35,978 bases of DNA from Lachnospiraceae bacterium (GCA_017461045.1 JAFTZJ010000021.1:1-35978), one strand, 5' to 3'; shown: positions 8,837 to 16,368, counted from the first letter of the stretch. The notes: generated by a model from the letters alone, not told the origin. Numbers and translations: made by a program.

Positions 8837-8864
8837 GAGAAAGAGAGAAAAAGGTTATCAGGTT

Positions 8865-8884
8865 AAAAGGAGGATATTATGTAA
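8865..8884 (+). other. Strong ribosome binding site leading to ATG-TAA (start-stop) before the STAS gene
   Basis: AAAAGGAGG (8865-8873) is followed after 5 bases by ATG (8879-8881) and at once by TAA (8882-8884). The frame then continues open for 11 codons (ATT AAG AAG AAT CAA ...) to the ATG at 8918. Reading the stop as AAA would give the normal STAS N-terminus MKIKKNQNG. The site is either a nonsense mutation of codon 2, a base-calling error, or a start-stop regulatory element. Confidence 0.85.
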
Positions 8885-8917
8885 ATTAAGAAGAATCAAA
8901 ATGGGTCAGAGGTTACA

Positions 8918-9181
8918 ATGGCGATTGCGGGACGTTTGGATACCAATGCAGCGGTGGATTTCGGAAAGGCAATCGAGGAGACATTGGTGGATGGAGTAAC
9001 TGCATTTACATTGGATATGGCTGATTGCGCATATGTAGCCAGCTCCGGCTTAAGAGTTATTCTGAATGCACAGAAGAAGATGAATTCTTTGCAGGGAACA
9101 ATGGTACTGAAGAATGTTGTAAGTGACGTTATGGAAGTATTTGAAATGACCGGATTCTCAGATATTTTAACATTTGAGTAG
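8918..9181 (+). CDS. STAS-domain anti-anti-sigma protein, 5' end disrupted
   Basis: The 87-residue open part is a STAS domain with the helix-capping GRLDTN motif and the phosphorylation loop ADCAYVASSGLRV, whose Ser is the residue an RsbW-like kinase modifies. Family members are usually about 100 residues and begin with a strand encoded here by the 11 codons after an ATG-TAA (8879-8884). Translation from the ATG at 8918 would omit that strand; AGAGG lies 5 bases before it, so some expression is possible. The codon-2 stop could instead be a base error, in which case the gene is 8879-9181 and intact. Its neighbours (RsbW-like kinase before, GGDEF after) and the PP2C phosphatase make it the expected switch protein of the cluster. 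Confidence 0.8.
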   Translation: MAIAGRLDTNAAVDFGKAIEETLVDGVTAFTLDMADCAYVASSGLRVILNAQKKMNSLQGTMVLKNVVSDVMEVFEMTGFSDILTFE

Positions 9182-9221
9182 GATGGAAGTGCAAGTAGAA
9201 GGTAGTAATAAGGAGGGTGTT

Positions 9222-10520
9222 ATGGACTTTAATGCAGAGATTGTAAAATTCGTATCCGGAAAGATTGGCGGCCTGGTAATTATGACAGCCGGCTCCAGTG
9301 AGATAGTATTTGCGGATGATTTTTTCGTAAACAAGCATGGCAGTGATGTTGTGGGGATGTATGGAGATGATGTATTTCCATGGTTAGCGGATTGCCCAGC
9401 CTTAGAGGTAGATGGTGATGTAGCAGAGTGGGAAAGTATTGACACAGATACGAAGAAGTATTATCGGATTGAATCTGCCATGTTCGAGAAAGAAGAGAAG
9501 AAATATCAGATTCATCAATTAACGGACATTACAGAGTACATGGGTCTGAACCGTGATATTACGAAGTATATGTCATTTTTCAAGAAGCTGTCCGGATTCC
9601 AGTCGGCAGTGTTGAAGAAGCTGTCCAGTACATATTATGAGTTGATGCCGATGCTGGCAGATTATTTTGTAACCAACAAGGCTTACTTTATGATTCAACG
9701 AGAAGGCAAAGTTGATATTATTACATATAACAAGATTGGAAATGTCTACAGTAATGACCGGATTGAGATGAATGCAGAAATCGGACAAATGCTTGCCGGT
9801 GAACATAGCGATAATATGATGTTCGCAGATTTTGCAAAGGAAGTTCAGGAAGTATTTGCATTAACCGGAAGTAATGAGGAAAGCGAATTCCGCATGCTGT
9901 GTCAAGGATCAGTTTCCGGGCAGAAATATGCAGTATACCTTTCTATGTGGCCAAATACAGACGTGGCTTCCATGAAGGAAAGCACCTTGCTTAGCGTAAT
10001 CCGTTTGTACTTAGAAAATGGCATCATGCGTGAGAAGCTCATTTATGAGAGCGAGCATGACCGTTTAACAGGATTGTACAATAAGGGTAAATATTTGACC
10101 ATGATGGAGGAGGAATATCCAAATCTGGATTCCATTGCAATTTTTAACTTTGATGTAAATAACCTGAAGGTGTTAAATGATACGCAGGGACATGAAGTAG
10201 GAGACAGGCTGTTGGTTAAGGCGGCAAACAGCATCCGTAAGGTAACTAATAATAAAGTACATGGTTACCGGATGGGTGGCGATGAGTTCTTAATGATTGC
10301 ATGTAATGTGACTGAGGATGAGGCTAAGGGCCTGCAGGAACGTTGGGAAAAGGAATTAGCCCGTCTGAATACCATTGAAGACGGTATCAACTGTGTAATT
10401 GCAGTAGGAGTTGTGTATGCACAAAAGGAATATGATTTGCCTGCTATGTTGAAAAAAGCAGATGAGTTAATGTATGAGGATAAGAAGCGCAAGAAGAAAC
10501 CGGGAGAAGAGATTCGGTAA
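9222..10520 (+). CDS. GGDEF-domain diguanylate cyclase with PAS/GAF-like N-terminus
   Basis: The 432-residue protein has an N-terminal sensor-like region (about 1-105, PAS-like, ending HQLTDITEYM) and a middle region (about 120-265) that could be GAF-like. The C-terminal GGDEF domain (about 275-425) begins DRLTGLYNKGKY and carries the exact catalytic signature YRMGGDEF. The RxxD inhibitory site normally five residues before GGDEF is absent, so simple product inhibition is not expected. There is no EAL or HD-GYP domain and no membrane segment. The ATG at 9222 follows AAGGAGGG; an earlier in-frame start overlapping the STAS stop lacks such a site. Product c-di-GMP would fit a role in pilus or surface behaviour together with the PilT gene that follows. 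Confidence 0.9.
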   Translation: MDFNAEIVKFVSGKIGGLVIMTAGSSEIVFADDFFVNKHGSDVVGMYGDDVFPWLADCPALEVDGDVAEWESIDTDTKKYYRIESAMFEKEEKKYQIHQLTDITEYMGLNRDITKYMSFFKKLSGFQSAVLKKLSSTYYELMPMLADYFVTNKAYFMIQREGKVDIITYNKIGNVYSNDRIEMNAEIGQMLAGEHSDNMMFADFAKEVQEVFALTGSNEESEFRMLCQGSVSGQKYAVYLSMWPNTDVASMKESTLLSVIRLYLENGIMREKLIYESEHDRLTGLYNKGKYLTMMEEEYPNLDSIAIFNFDVNNLKVLNDTQGHEVGDRLLVKAANSIRKVTNNKVHGYRMGGDEFLMIACNVTEDEAKGLQERWEKELARLNTIEDGINCVIAVGVVYAQKEYDLPAMLKKADELMYEDKKRKKKPGEEIR

Positions 10521-10584
10521 AGAGTATGTGATGATGCCGAAAGTAAAATCCGGAGAGAAACGATAATATCTAGGAGGGAATAAA

Positions 10585-11631
10585 ATGAATTTTGATGAGT
10601 TAATTAGTTATGCAAAGCAGGAAGGTTGTTCAGATGTACATATTACGGTAGGTACCGCGTTGGCAATTCGTCAGTTCGGTAAATTGAAAATGTTAGATCC
10701 GGTTCCGACAGCAGAGGAATCCAAGGCAATGATTTTGGAGTATCTGACAGAGGAGCAGAGGGAGAAGATTTTAGCAGGCGAGGATTTGGATTTCGCATTA
10801 ATTATCAAGGATGGTACCCGTCTGAGAGCCAATGTATATCACCAGAGAAATAACCTGGCTGCTACCTATCGACTGTTGCAGGAGAAGATTCCGACCTTTG
10901 ATGATTTGGAAATTCCGGAAGCAGTACGGAAATTAGTACGTGAGCCAAGAGGTCTGATTCTGGTTACAGGACCAACCGGAAGTGGTAAGACAACCACTCT
11001 TGCTTCTATGGTTGATTATGTAAATAAGAAAGAAGCAAAGCACGTTATTACAATTGAAGATCCGATTGAGTATGTATATTATCATTCAAAGTCTATGATT
11101 CATCAGAGAGAGGTTGGCAAGGATGTAGATACTTTTGCAAAGGCACTTCGTTCTGCATTGCGTGAAGACCCGGATATTATTTTGGTTGGTGAAATGCGTG
11201 ACTATGAAACGATTAGTGCGGCAATTACGGCAGCAGAAACCGGACATTTGGTATTATCAACTTTACATACCACCAGTGCAGCACAGACCATTGAGCGTAT
11301 TATTGATGCATATCCGCCACATGGTCAGGCACAGGCAAGAACACAGCTTGCAAGTGTATTAAAGGGTAGTGTAACACAGGTATTGGTTCCGTTAGAAAAT
11401 GAAGACGGAATGACCATTGCAACAGAAGTGTTGATTAACAACGATGCGATTGCAAACCAGATTCGTGAAAATAAGACACATCAGATTCCGTCTACCATTT
11501 TAAGTGGCGGTAGTGTTGGTATGCACAGCTTGAATTCTGATTTGAAGCGTTTGGAAAGAGAAGGACGTATTTCAAGAGAAACTGCATTGAAGTTCTGTTC
11601 AAGTCCTAAGGAATACGAAAGTGCACGTTAA
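10585..11631 (+). CDS. pilT: PilT-type pilus retraction ATPase
   Basis: The 348-residue hexameric secretion-type ATPase would power retraction of type IV pili at the inner face of the membrane. It has the Walker A GPTGSGKTTT, the Asp box (ITIEDPIEYV), Walker B (ILVGEMRDYETI) and the His box (LVLSTLHTTSA). A C-terminal segment (ANQIRENKTHQIPS) corresponds to the AIRNLIRE region characteristic of PilT. Length is normal for PilT. No pilin, PilB, PilC or PilQ gene is in the window, so it is an orphan placed at the end of a signalling cluster. The ribosome binding site is TAGGAGGG. Confidence 0.93.
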   Translation: MNFDELISYAKQEGCSDVHITVGTALAIRQFGKLKMLDPVPTAEESKAMILEYLTEEQREKILAGEDLDFALIIKDGTRLRANVYHQRNNLAATYRLLQEKIPTFDDLEIPEAVRKLVREPRGLILVTGPTGSGKTTTLASMVDYVNKKEAKHVITIEDPIEYVYYHSKSMIHQREVGKDVDTFAKALRSALREDPDIILVGEMRDYETISAAITAAETGHLVLSTLHTTSAAQTIERIIDAYPPHGQAQARTQLASVLKGSVTQVLVPLENEDGMTIATEVLINNDAIANQIRENKTHQIPSTILSGGSVGMHSLNSDLKRLEREGRISRETALKFCSSPKEYESAR

Positions 11632-11634
11632 TCT

Positions 11635-12642
11635 ATGAAAAATGTGTTAGTAACAGGTGGGCTTGGCTATATTGGAAGCCATGTCTGCGTGGAGTTATTA
11701 CAAAAGAATTATAATGTTGTAGTTGTAGATGATTTGTCAAATTCCCGTTATGAGGTATTAGATGCTATTGAGGCGATAACTCATATAAGACCAACATTCT
11801 ATCAAGTGAACGTTGGGGAAACAGAACAGATGACAGAGATTCTGCAGAGCCATAGAATAGATGTTGTAATACATCTTGCAGCATACAAATCGGTTGAGGG
11901 TTCTATAAAGAATCCTCAACTGTTTTATGATAACAATGTAACGTGCCTCCAAGGGCTGTTACAGGCGATGCAAAAGACGGCTTGTAGGAATATTGTATTT
12001 TCTTCCTCTGCAACGGTATATGGGAAAAATACGGCGCCCTATGTGGAAACTATGGAATTATCTGCCGTAAGTCCCTATGCACAAACTAAAATTGATGCAG
12101 AGGAAATGTTGCAGAATTTGTGCAAGGCAGACGATTCCTGGTCTGTGGTGGTGCTAAGGTATTTTAACGCAGTTGGTGCCCATAAGAGCGGGCAGATAGG
12201 AGAACTGCCAACAGAAGATGCTCATAATCTGTTTCCATGTATGTCGTTGGTTGTCTTGCAACAAAAGAAGCGCTTAAAGCTATACGGTAAGGATTATAAT
12301 ACACCGGACGGAACAGCAATTCGGGATTATGTGCATGTCTGTGACTTGGCAAAGGGGCATTTAGCGGCAATTGATTACAGCATGTCCCGCAAGGGATTTG
12401 ATGCCATTAATCTTGGTACCGGCATTGGATACAGCGTGCTGGAGATGCTTCGTGGATATGAGGCGATTTGCGAAAGACAGATTCCCTATGAGGTGGCAGA
12501 ACAAAGACCGGGAGATGTTGCCGTTATGTATGCAGATGTAACGAAGGCTCGGGAGAAGTTGGGGTGGCAGGCAGAGCTTGGTCTGGAGGAAATGTGCCGG
12601 GATAGTTGGGAATTTGTACGCATATTCCATGGGGGAAAATGA
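11635..12642 (+). CDS. galE: UDP-glucose 4-epimerase
   Basis: The 335-residue extended SDR protein interconverts UDP-glucose and UDP-galactose with bound NAD. The N-terminal TGGLGYIGSH is the NAD-binding motif. SSSATVYG supplies the catalytic Ser, and YAQTK (in SPYAQTKIDAEEM) the catalytic Tyr and Lys. RYFNAVGAH and the DGTAIRDYVHV segment are typical of GalE. It starts only 3 bases after the pilT stop with a weak ribosome binding site (GAAAG), implying translational coupling. It may supply galactose for surface glycans; that is inference. Confidence 0.93.
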   Translation: MKNVLVTGGLGYIGSHVCVELLQKNYNVVVVDDLSNSRYEVLDAIEAITHIRPTFYQVNVGETEQMTEILQSHRIDVVIHLAAYKSVEGSIKNPQLFYDNNVTCLQGLLQAMQKTACRNIVFSSSATVYGKNTAPYVETMELSAVSPYAQTKIDAEEMLQNLCKADDSWSVVVLRYFNAVGAHKSGQIGELPTEDAHNLFPCMSLVVLQQKKRLKLYGKDYNTPDGTAIRDYVHVCDLAKGHLAAIDYSMSRKGFDAINLGTGIGYSVLEMLRGYEAICERQIPYEVAEQRPGDVAVMYADVTKAREKLGWQAELGLEEMCRDSWEFVRIFHGGK

Positions 12643-12673
12643 TACATTATACAAAACCCTTTTGGAGCATTTT

Positions 12674-13294
12674 ATGTTAAATTACATATGGGCATTTATG
12701 ATTATTGTGGGCATTCTTGTCGCAGCATTTACCGGGAGTATGGAGGCGGTGTCCTCTACGGTACTGGATTCAGCAAAGGAAGCCATTCAGTTATGTCTGG
12801 TCATGCTGGGTGTGGTAGGAATGTGGACAGGAATTATGAAAATAGCGGAACAGACAGGATTGGTTCGGCAGTTTACGAAACTGCTGATGCCAATCCTTCG
12901 TTTATTATTTCCACGGATTGCACATCGGGAAGCGGTTATGGGATACATAGCAGCGAATTTAATAGCGAATCTGTTGGGGCTTGGCTGGGCGGCAACTCCC
13001 ACCGGGTTAAAAGCTATGAAAGCCTTGCAGGAGGTGCATAAGGAGGAATGTGCCATAAGTGGTGGTGACCCGGAAGCAGCCAGTGACGAGATGTGCTTAT
13101 TTCTGGTGATTAATATTTCCTCGTTACAACTGATACCGATTAATATGATTGCATATCGAAGCCAGTATGGCTCGGTGCATCCGGGGGTAATCATTTTGCC
13201 GGGGCTGATTGCCACGATGGTTTCCACGCTGGCGGGGGTGCTGTATGGGGTATGGAAGTGCCGGAGAAATCAGAGGAAGAATTCAAAGCAATGA
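12674..13294 (+). CDS. spmA: Spore maturation protein A (nucleoside-recognition/gate domain)
   Basis: The 206-residue integral membrane protein has about five helices and the SpmA-type start MLNYIWAFMIIVGILVAAFTG. The gate-domain segment GLGWAATPTGLKAMKAL and the late NISSLQLIPINMIAYR region are also typical. SpmA and SpmB in Bacillus help dehydrate the spore core; their transport activity is not defined. The start is at the ATG with GGAG 7 bases upstream; a longer reading overlapping galE is unlikely. spmB follows after 64 bases. Confidence 0.88.
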   Translation: MLNYIWAFMIIVGILVAAFTGSMEAVSSTVLDSAKEAIQLCLVMLGVVGMWTGIMKIAEQTGLVRQFTKLLMPILRLLFPRIAHREAVMGYIAANLIANLLGLGWAATPTGLKAMKALQEVHKEECAISGGDPEAASDEMCLFLVINISSLQLIPINMIAYRSQYGSVHPGVIILPGLIATMVSTLAGVLYGVWKCRRNQRKNSKQ

Positions 13295-13358
13295 TTTATG
13301 GTCTAATTTGCAGGATAAAAGAGTAAACTTCATTAAGAGTAATTAGGAATACTGCATT

Positions 13359-13886
13359 ATGAAAATAATTGCCATGATTTCCAGCTTTATGATTCCGCTT
13401 GTTATTTTCTATATTGTGGGTTATGGAGTTATCAATCGGGAAAAGGTCTATGACATATTCATTGAAGGGGTAAAAGAAGGTTTCAAAATTGTTGTTGGTA
13501 TTGCTCCTACCTTAGTTGGATTAATGGTAGCAGTAGGAGTGATTCGGGCCTCTGGAGCTTTAGATATGCTGGGAAAGTTATTGGCGCCTGTTGGGAAGTT
13601 GTTACAAGTTCCGGCGGAGGTAATTCCATTGATTCTGGTTCGACTGTTTTCTACATCTGCGGCAAACGGATTAGTTTTTGATTTGTTCAAGGAATATGGT
13701 ACAGATTCGAATATCGGATTGATTGCCTCCATTGTTATGAGCTGTACGGAAAGCATTTTTTACATTATGTCGGTGTATTTGTTGGCGGTGAAGGTGAAGA
13801 AGAGCCGTTGGACGCTGGCAGGAGGACTAATTGCTACTTTGGCCGGAGTGGTGGCAAGTGTGGTGATTGCAGGGGTTATGTTATAG
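13359..13886 (+). CDS. spmB: Spore maturation protein B
   Basis: The 175-residue gate-domain membrane protein is the usual partner of SpmA. It has an N-terminal membrane helix (MISSFMIPLVIFYIVGYGV), the segment YDIFIEGVKEGFKIVVGIAPTL (quoted in part) and the ARLFSTSAANG-like RLFSTSAANGL motif. The C-terminus is hydrophobic. It is the last gene of the plus-strand run. A short hairpin (about 13884-13902, GGGAA/TTCCC) follows, but has no T-run, so I do not call it a terminator. Confidence 0.88.
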   Translation: MKIIAMISSFMIPLVIFYIVGYGVINREKVYDIFIEGVKEGFKIVVGIAPTLVGLMVAVGVIRASGALDMLGKLLAPVGKLLQVPAEVIPLILVRLFSTSAANGLVFDLFKEYGTDSNIGLIASIVMSCTESIFYIMSVYLLAVKVKKSRWTLAGGLIATLAGVVASVVIAGVML

Positions 13887-13920
13887 GGAAGAAATTCCCC
13901 TAAGTTGTAGAAAGTTTTCG

Positions 13921-13949
13921 TTTACGGAACGGAGTTTTTCAAGTATACT
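13921..13949 (+). promoter_or_regulatory. Probable promoter of the 52-codon gene
   Basis: TTTACG (13921-13926) and TATACT (13944-13949) have a 17-base spacer. They lie about 85 bases before the small gene and between it and spmB. Confidence 0.5.
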
Positions 13950-14033
13950 TATACATAGAAGTTTGCGGGGATTGTAACGCGAAAATGGAAGTGCTGTGTA
14001 CAACCATAAGAAATAACAAAGGAGAGGTATACT

Positions 14034-14192
14034 ATGGACGGAAACTTTTTTTCGGAAGACGAATTGGCAGGATTGTTCAACGAATTAGATGAAAAGGCAA
14101 TCGAAGAAGAGATTGAACAATTATCGGATAAAGAAACAGATGCTTCATATCTGAGATTTAAGGAAATCATTGAGAAGCATAAGGGTGAATAG
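14034..14192 (+). CDS. Small acidic protein of unknown function (52 aa)
   Basis: The frame runs from an ATG preceded by AAAGGAGAGGT to a TAG just before a strong terminator. The product begins MDGNFFSEDELAGLFNELDE and ends IIEKHKGE. It is highly acidic, has no Cys and no membrane segment, and looks helical. It has its own promoter, ribosome binding site and terminator, which is good evidence for a real monocistronic small gene. I do not recognise it. Confidence 0.75.
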   Translation: MDGNFFSEDELAGLFNELDEKAIEEEIEQLSDKETDASYLRFKEIIEKHKGE

Positions 14193-14200
14193 GAAAAAGG

Positions 14201-14229
14201 AACAGCCGGCAAAACGCCGGCTGTTTTTT
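14201..14229 (+). terminator. Terminator of the 52-codon gene, possibly bidirectional with pckA
   Basis: A perfect 10-bp stem, AACAGCCGGC (14201-14210) with GCCGGCTGTT (14216-14225), is followed by T's. The minus-strand side has a shorter T-run, so it may also serve the convergent pckA gene, which ends at 14255. Confidence 0.85.
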
Positions 14230-14254
14230 GATTTATGAACTTAATCAACGAATC

Positions 14255-15946
14255 TTATAAAGCATCTACTAACTTCTGTAAAGCAGCCATAGCTTCATCC
14301 GGAAGTTTGTCATAACCAGACTTCTTCTCAGAGAATCCCTTAACAGCATCTACACGGTTCTGCATAGCGCTCTTCAATTCTGCCTTGTATGAAGCATCAT
14401 TTAAGTCAGGAGTAAATCCTTCCCAATCCATGATTTCGATATCTTCGAATGGACCCCACTGAGTGAAAGCAGCCTTTCCTTCAACGATGGTCTCTAAGAT
14501 TCCTAAAGTATCCTTAGGCTGAACCTTCTTGCCCATGAAATCACCAGTGTTGATGATGTAGCAATCTACGTTCTTTTCTTCTACTAACTTCTTGAACTTC
14601 ACATAGTCATTTACCAATGGGTAAGTTCTGAATGGGTTAGCGTAAGGAACGATACGAAGTGCATTCATATCTGTACCTGCGGCTACACGCTCAGCGGTAG
14701 AAGTCTTAGTAGCAAGAGTAGCACCCATAACTGATGCAAGAGCAGCACCCTTTAACTTAACTACTGGTGGGATTGTAGGATCCTTCATAATCCAGAAGAT
14801 AGCGTTAACAGGAGCATCAATCTTGTCTACACGGTTTGGAGACCATAACTTAGACTTAATAGCACGACCGTTACCATTTCTGATATCCTCTGTTACTAAC
14901 TGAATCTTTCCATCCTCGTCCATAGTAGCTGAACAGTTCTGGCAAGATAATAAATACTGATTGTCTGGGCATCCGGTTGGGTAATCAGATGTCTTATCGA
15001 AGTAAGTAGGCTCTAAAGCGATAGAAGCACAAGTATCTGTGTTGATGATAAATGCGTCATCATGAAGAACCTTGATTGCAGGATACTTATCGCCATGCTT
15101 AGCATGTGTCAAAGTAGACTTACCGGAACCTGAAAGTCCGTATACAGATGCAACGAACTTAGAACCATCTTCTAATGTGTATTCCTTCTGTCCGCCGTGG
15201 CATGATGCATAACCATTTCTGTTAGCGATAGCCCAAGCCATGGTTAATGTACCCTTCTTGTGCTCGCCGAAGTACTTCATACCAAGGATTGCTGCACAGT
15301 TCTGCTCTGTATCGAAGTAGCACAGAGTTAATGGATCGCTTAAGCAGCTGTAATCAACGTCTGGGCTTTCGGTAGGTGTCCACTGTGGATCAGAGAAGAT
15401 ATAGATATCTGCTTCCTTACCATCACCAACCGGCTTAGAGTTCTTGTACATCTTTACATACTCATCTGACATGTACTGGAAGTTCAACATCCAGTTGTAC
15501 AATAAGTTCTCTTCACCTTCCGGAATTAATAAATGAGCCTTTACCATGAATTCAGGATCAAGACCTACATAACAGGTTGCATAATATAAGGTCTCCCAAC
15601 GAGTCTTATATACCGCATCCATAACTACCTTATCAAGCTTGGTGTCATCAACGCCCGGTTCACCCTTAATACGACGAGCAGCAGCGTAACGACCGGTAAC
15701 AGCACCATCGTTAAATAATAATACCTTAGCGTCTGCGTCTAAACCGAATTCCTCACCTCTGTATACAGGCATATCTGTAACGATTGTTCCTGGTGAGTTC
15801 TTAGCAAGGTTATAAGCTTCCTTCAAAGTGTTAACCTTTACTACGTTGTTGCCATAGAAAGCAGCTTCGATAATTGAACGGGTCTTAGAAAAACCAACTT
15901 TACCTTTGCCAATTTCTTCCAACTTGTAATTTGCTTTTGTTGACAT
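14255..15946 (-). CDS. pckA: Phosphoenolpyruvate carboxykinase (ATP)
   Basis: The 563-residue cytosolic enzyme interconverts oxaloacetate + ATP with PEP + CO2 + ADP. In fermentative Lachnospiraceae it commonly runs toward oxaloacetate and conserves ATP. The P-loop GLSGSGKSTLTHA identifies the ATP-using family; GSGKS replaces the commoner GTGKT, a conservative change. KYFGEHKKGTLTMAWA and the later NALRIVPYANPFRTYPL and INTGDFMGKK segments fit. The codon usage is biased towards C-ending codons, suggesting high expression. The ribosome binding site AGGAGGA precedes the ATG. A near-perfect promoter and a leader of about 120 bases lie upstream. Confidence 0.92.
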   Translation of the reverse strand: MSTKANYKLEEIGKGKVGFSKTRSIIEAAFYGNNVVKVNTLKEAYNLAKNSPGTIVTDMPVYRGEEFGLDADAKVLLFNDGAVTGRYAAARRIKGEPGVDDTKLDKVVMDAVYKTRWETLYYATCYVGLDPEFMVKAHLLIPEGEENLLYNWMLNFQYMSDEYVKMYKNSKPVGDGKEADIYIFSDPQWTPTESPDVDYSCLSDPLTLCYFDTEQNCAAILGMKYFGEHKKGTLTMAWAIANRNGYASCHGGQKEYTLEDGSKFVASVYGLSGSGKSTLTHAKHGDKYPAIKVLHDDAFIINTDTCASIALEPTYFDKTSDYPTGCPDNQYLLSCQNCSATMDEDGKIQLVTEDIRNGNGRAIKSKLWSPNRVDKIDAPVNAIFWIMKDPTIPPVVKLKGAALASVMGATLATKTSTAERVAAGTDMNALRIVPYANPFRTYPLVNDYVKFKKLVEEKNVDCYIINTGDFMGKKVQPKDTLGILETIVEGKAAFTQWGPFEDIEIMDWEGFTPDLNDASYKAELKSAMQNRVDAVKGFSEKKSGYDKLPDEAMAALQKLVDAL

Positions 15947-15977
15947 GTTCTGTTCCTCCTAAAATAGTATATTTTTT

Positions 15978-16024
15978 ACTGTTGAGAAGGGGGAAAACCT
16001 TCAGAAATGATTCCTATCAACAGT
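15978..16024 (-). promoter_or_regulatory. Structured 5' leader of pckA
   Basis: An 8-bp inverted repeat (ACTGTTGA 15978-15985, TCAACAGT 16017-16024) encloses a second stem (GAAGG 15986-15990, CCTTC 15998-16002). The leader between the promoter and pckA is about 120 bases, long enough for regulatory folding. There is no T-run. It matches no riboswitch class that I recognise. Confidence 0.4.
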
Positions 16025-16074
16025 GTATTTCATGTAAAACTAAGAAATGCTAGATTCCTAGTCAACCACTATAA

Positions 16075-16103
16075 AGTATATAGATTTCCGCGTGAAGTGT
16101 CAA
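16075..16103 (-). promoter_or_regulatory. Strong promoter of pckA
   Basis: On the minus strand TTGACA (16098-16103) and TATACT (16075-16080) are separated by exactly 17 bases, nearly a perfect sigma-A promoter. Confidence 0.85.
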
Positions 16104-16221
16104 TAGTTGAGTTGTGTGAAAAGTATATGATATGGACCGATTGGTAACAATGGAAAAAGGAGATGCAGAGGCACAGTTTTTCTGCTTTTTGCATCAAAAG
16201 ATGTAATTTTATGTCCTAGCA

Positions 16222-16286
16222 CCTCAAAAACACGTAACGAAATGCCCCAAAAACACGTAATGAAACACCTCAAAAACACGTAACGG
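16222..16286 (+). repeat. Three tandem 23-bp direct repeats upstream of the AAA/DUF4143 gene
   Basis: Copies start at 16222, 16245 and 16268 with the core CYCAAAAACACGTAAYG; the third is cut at 16286. The 23-bp period is not a multiple of three, so they are not coding. They end 3 bases before the -35 of the downstream promoter, which suggests a regulator binding array. The region 15947-16369 otherwise holds the pckA promoter and leader and no gene that I can support. Confidence 0.8.
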
Positions 16287-16289
16287 CTA

Positions 16290-16318
16290 TTGACAATAGT
16301 AGAATTATTAAGTATTTT
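16290..16318 (+). promoter_or_regulatory. Promoter of the AAA/DUF4143 gene
   Basis: TTGACA (16290-16295) and TATTTT (16313-16318) have a 17-base spacer. The 23-bp repeats abut its upstream side. Confidence 0.65.
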
Positions 16319-16368
16319 TAATATAGTAAACACTGGAATCTCGAAAAGAATAAGGAGCCGGAATTTGT

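Noticed and set aside
12787-13227. 146-codon minus-strand open frame opposite spmA
   Set aside because: Antisense shadow; spmA is recognised and the antisense reading has no supporting signals.
13884-13902. Terminator after spmB
   Set aside because: The GGGAA/TTCCC hairpin is short and has no T-run.
16222-16286. CRISPR-like array
   Set aside because: The three units are contiguous 23-bp direct repeats with no spacers, and no cas genes are present.
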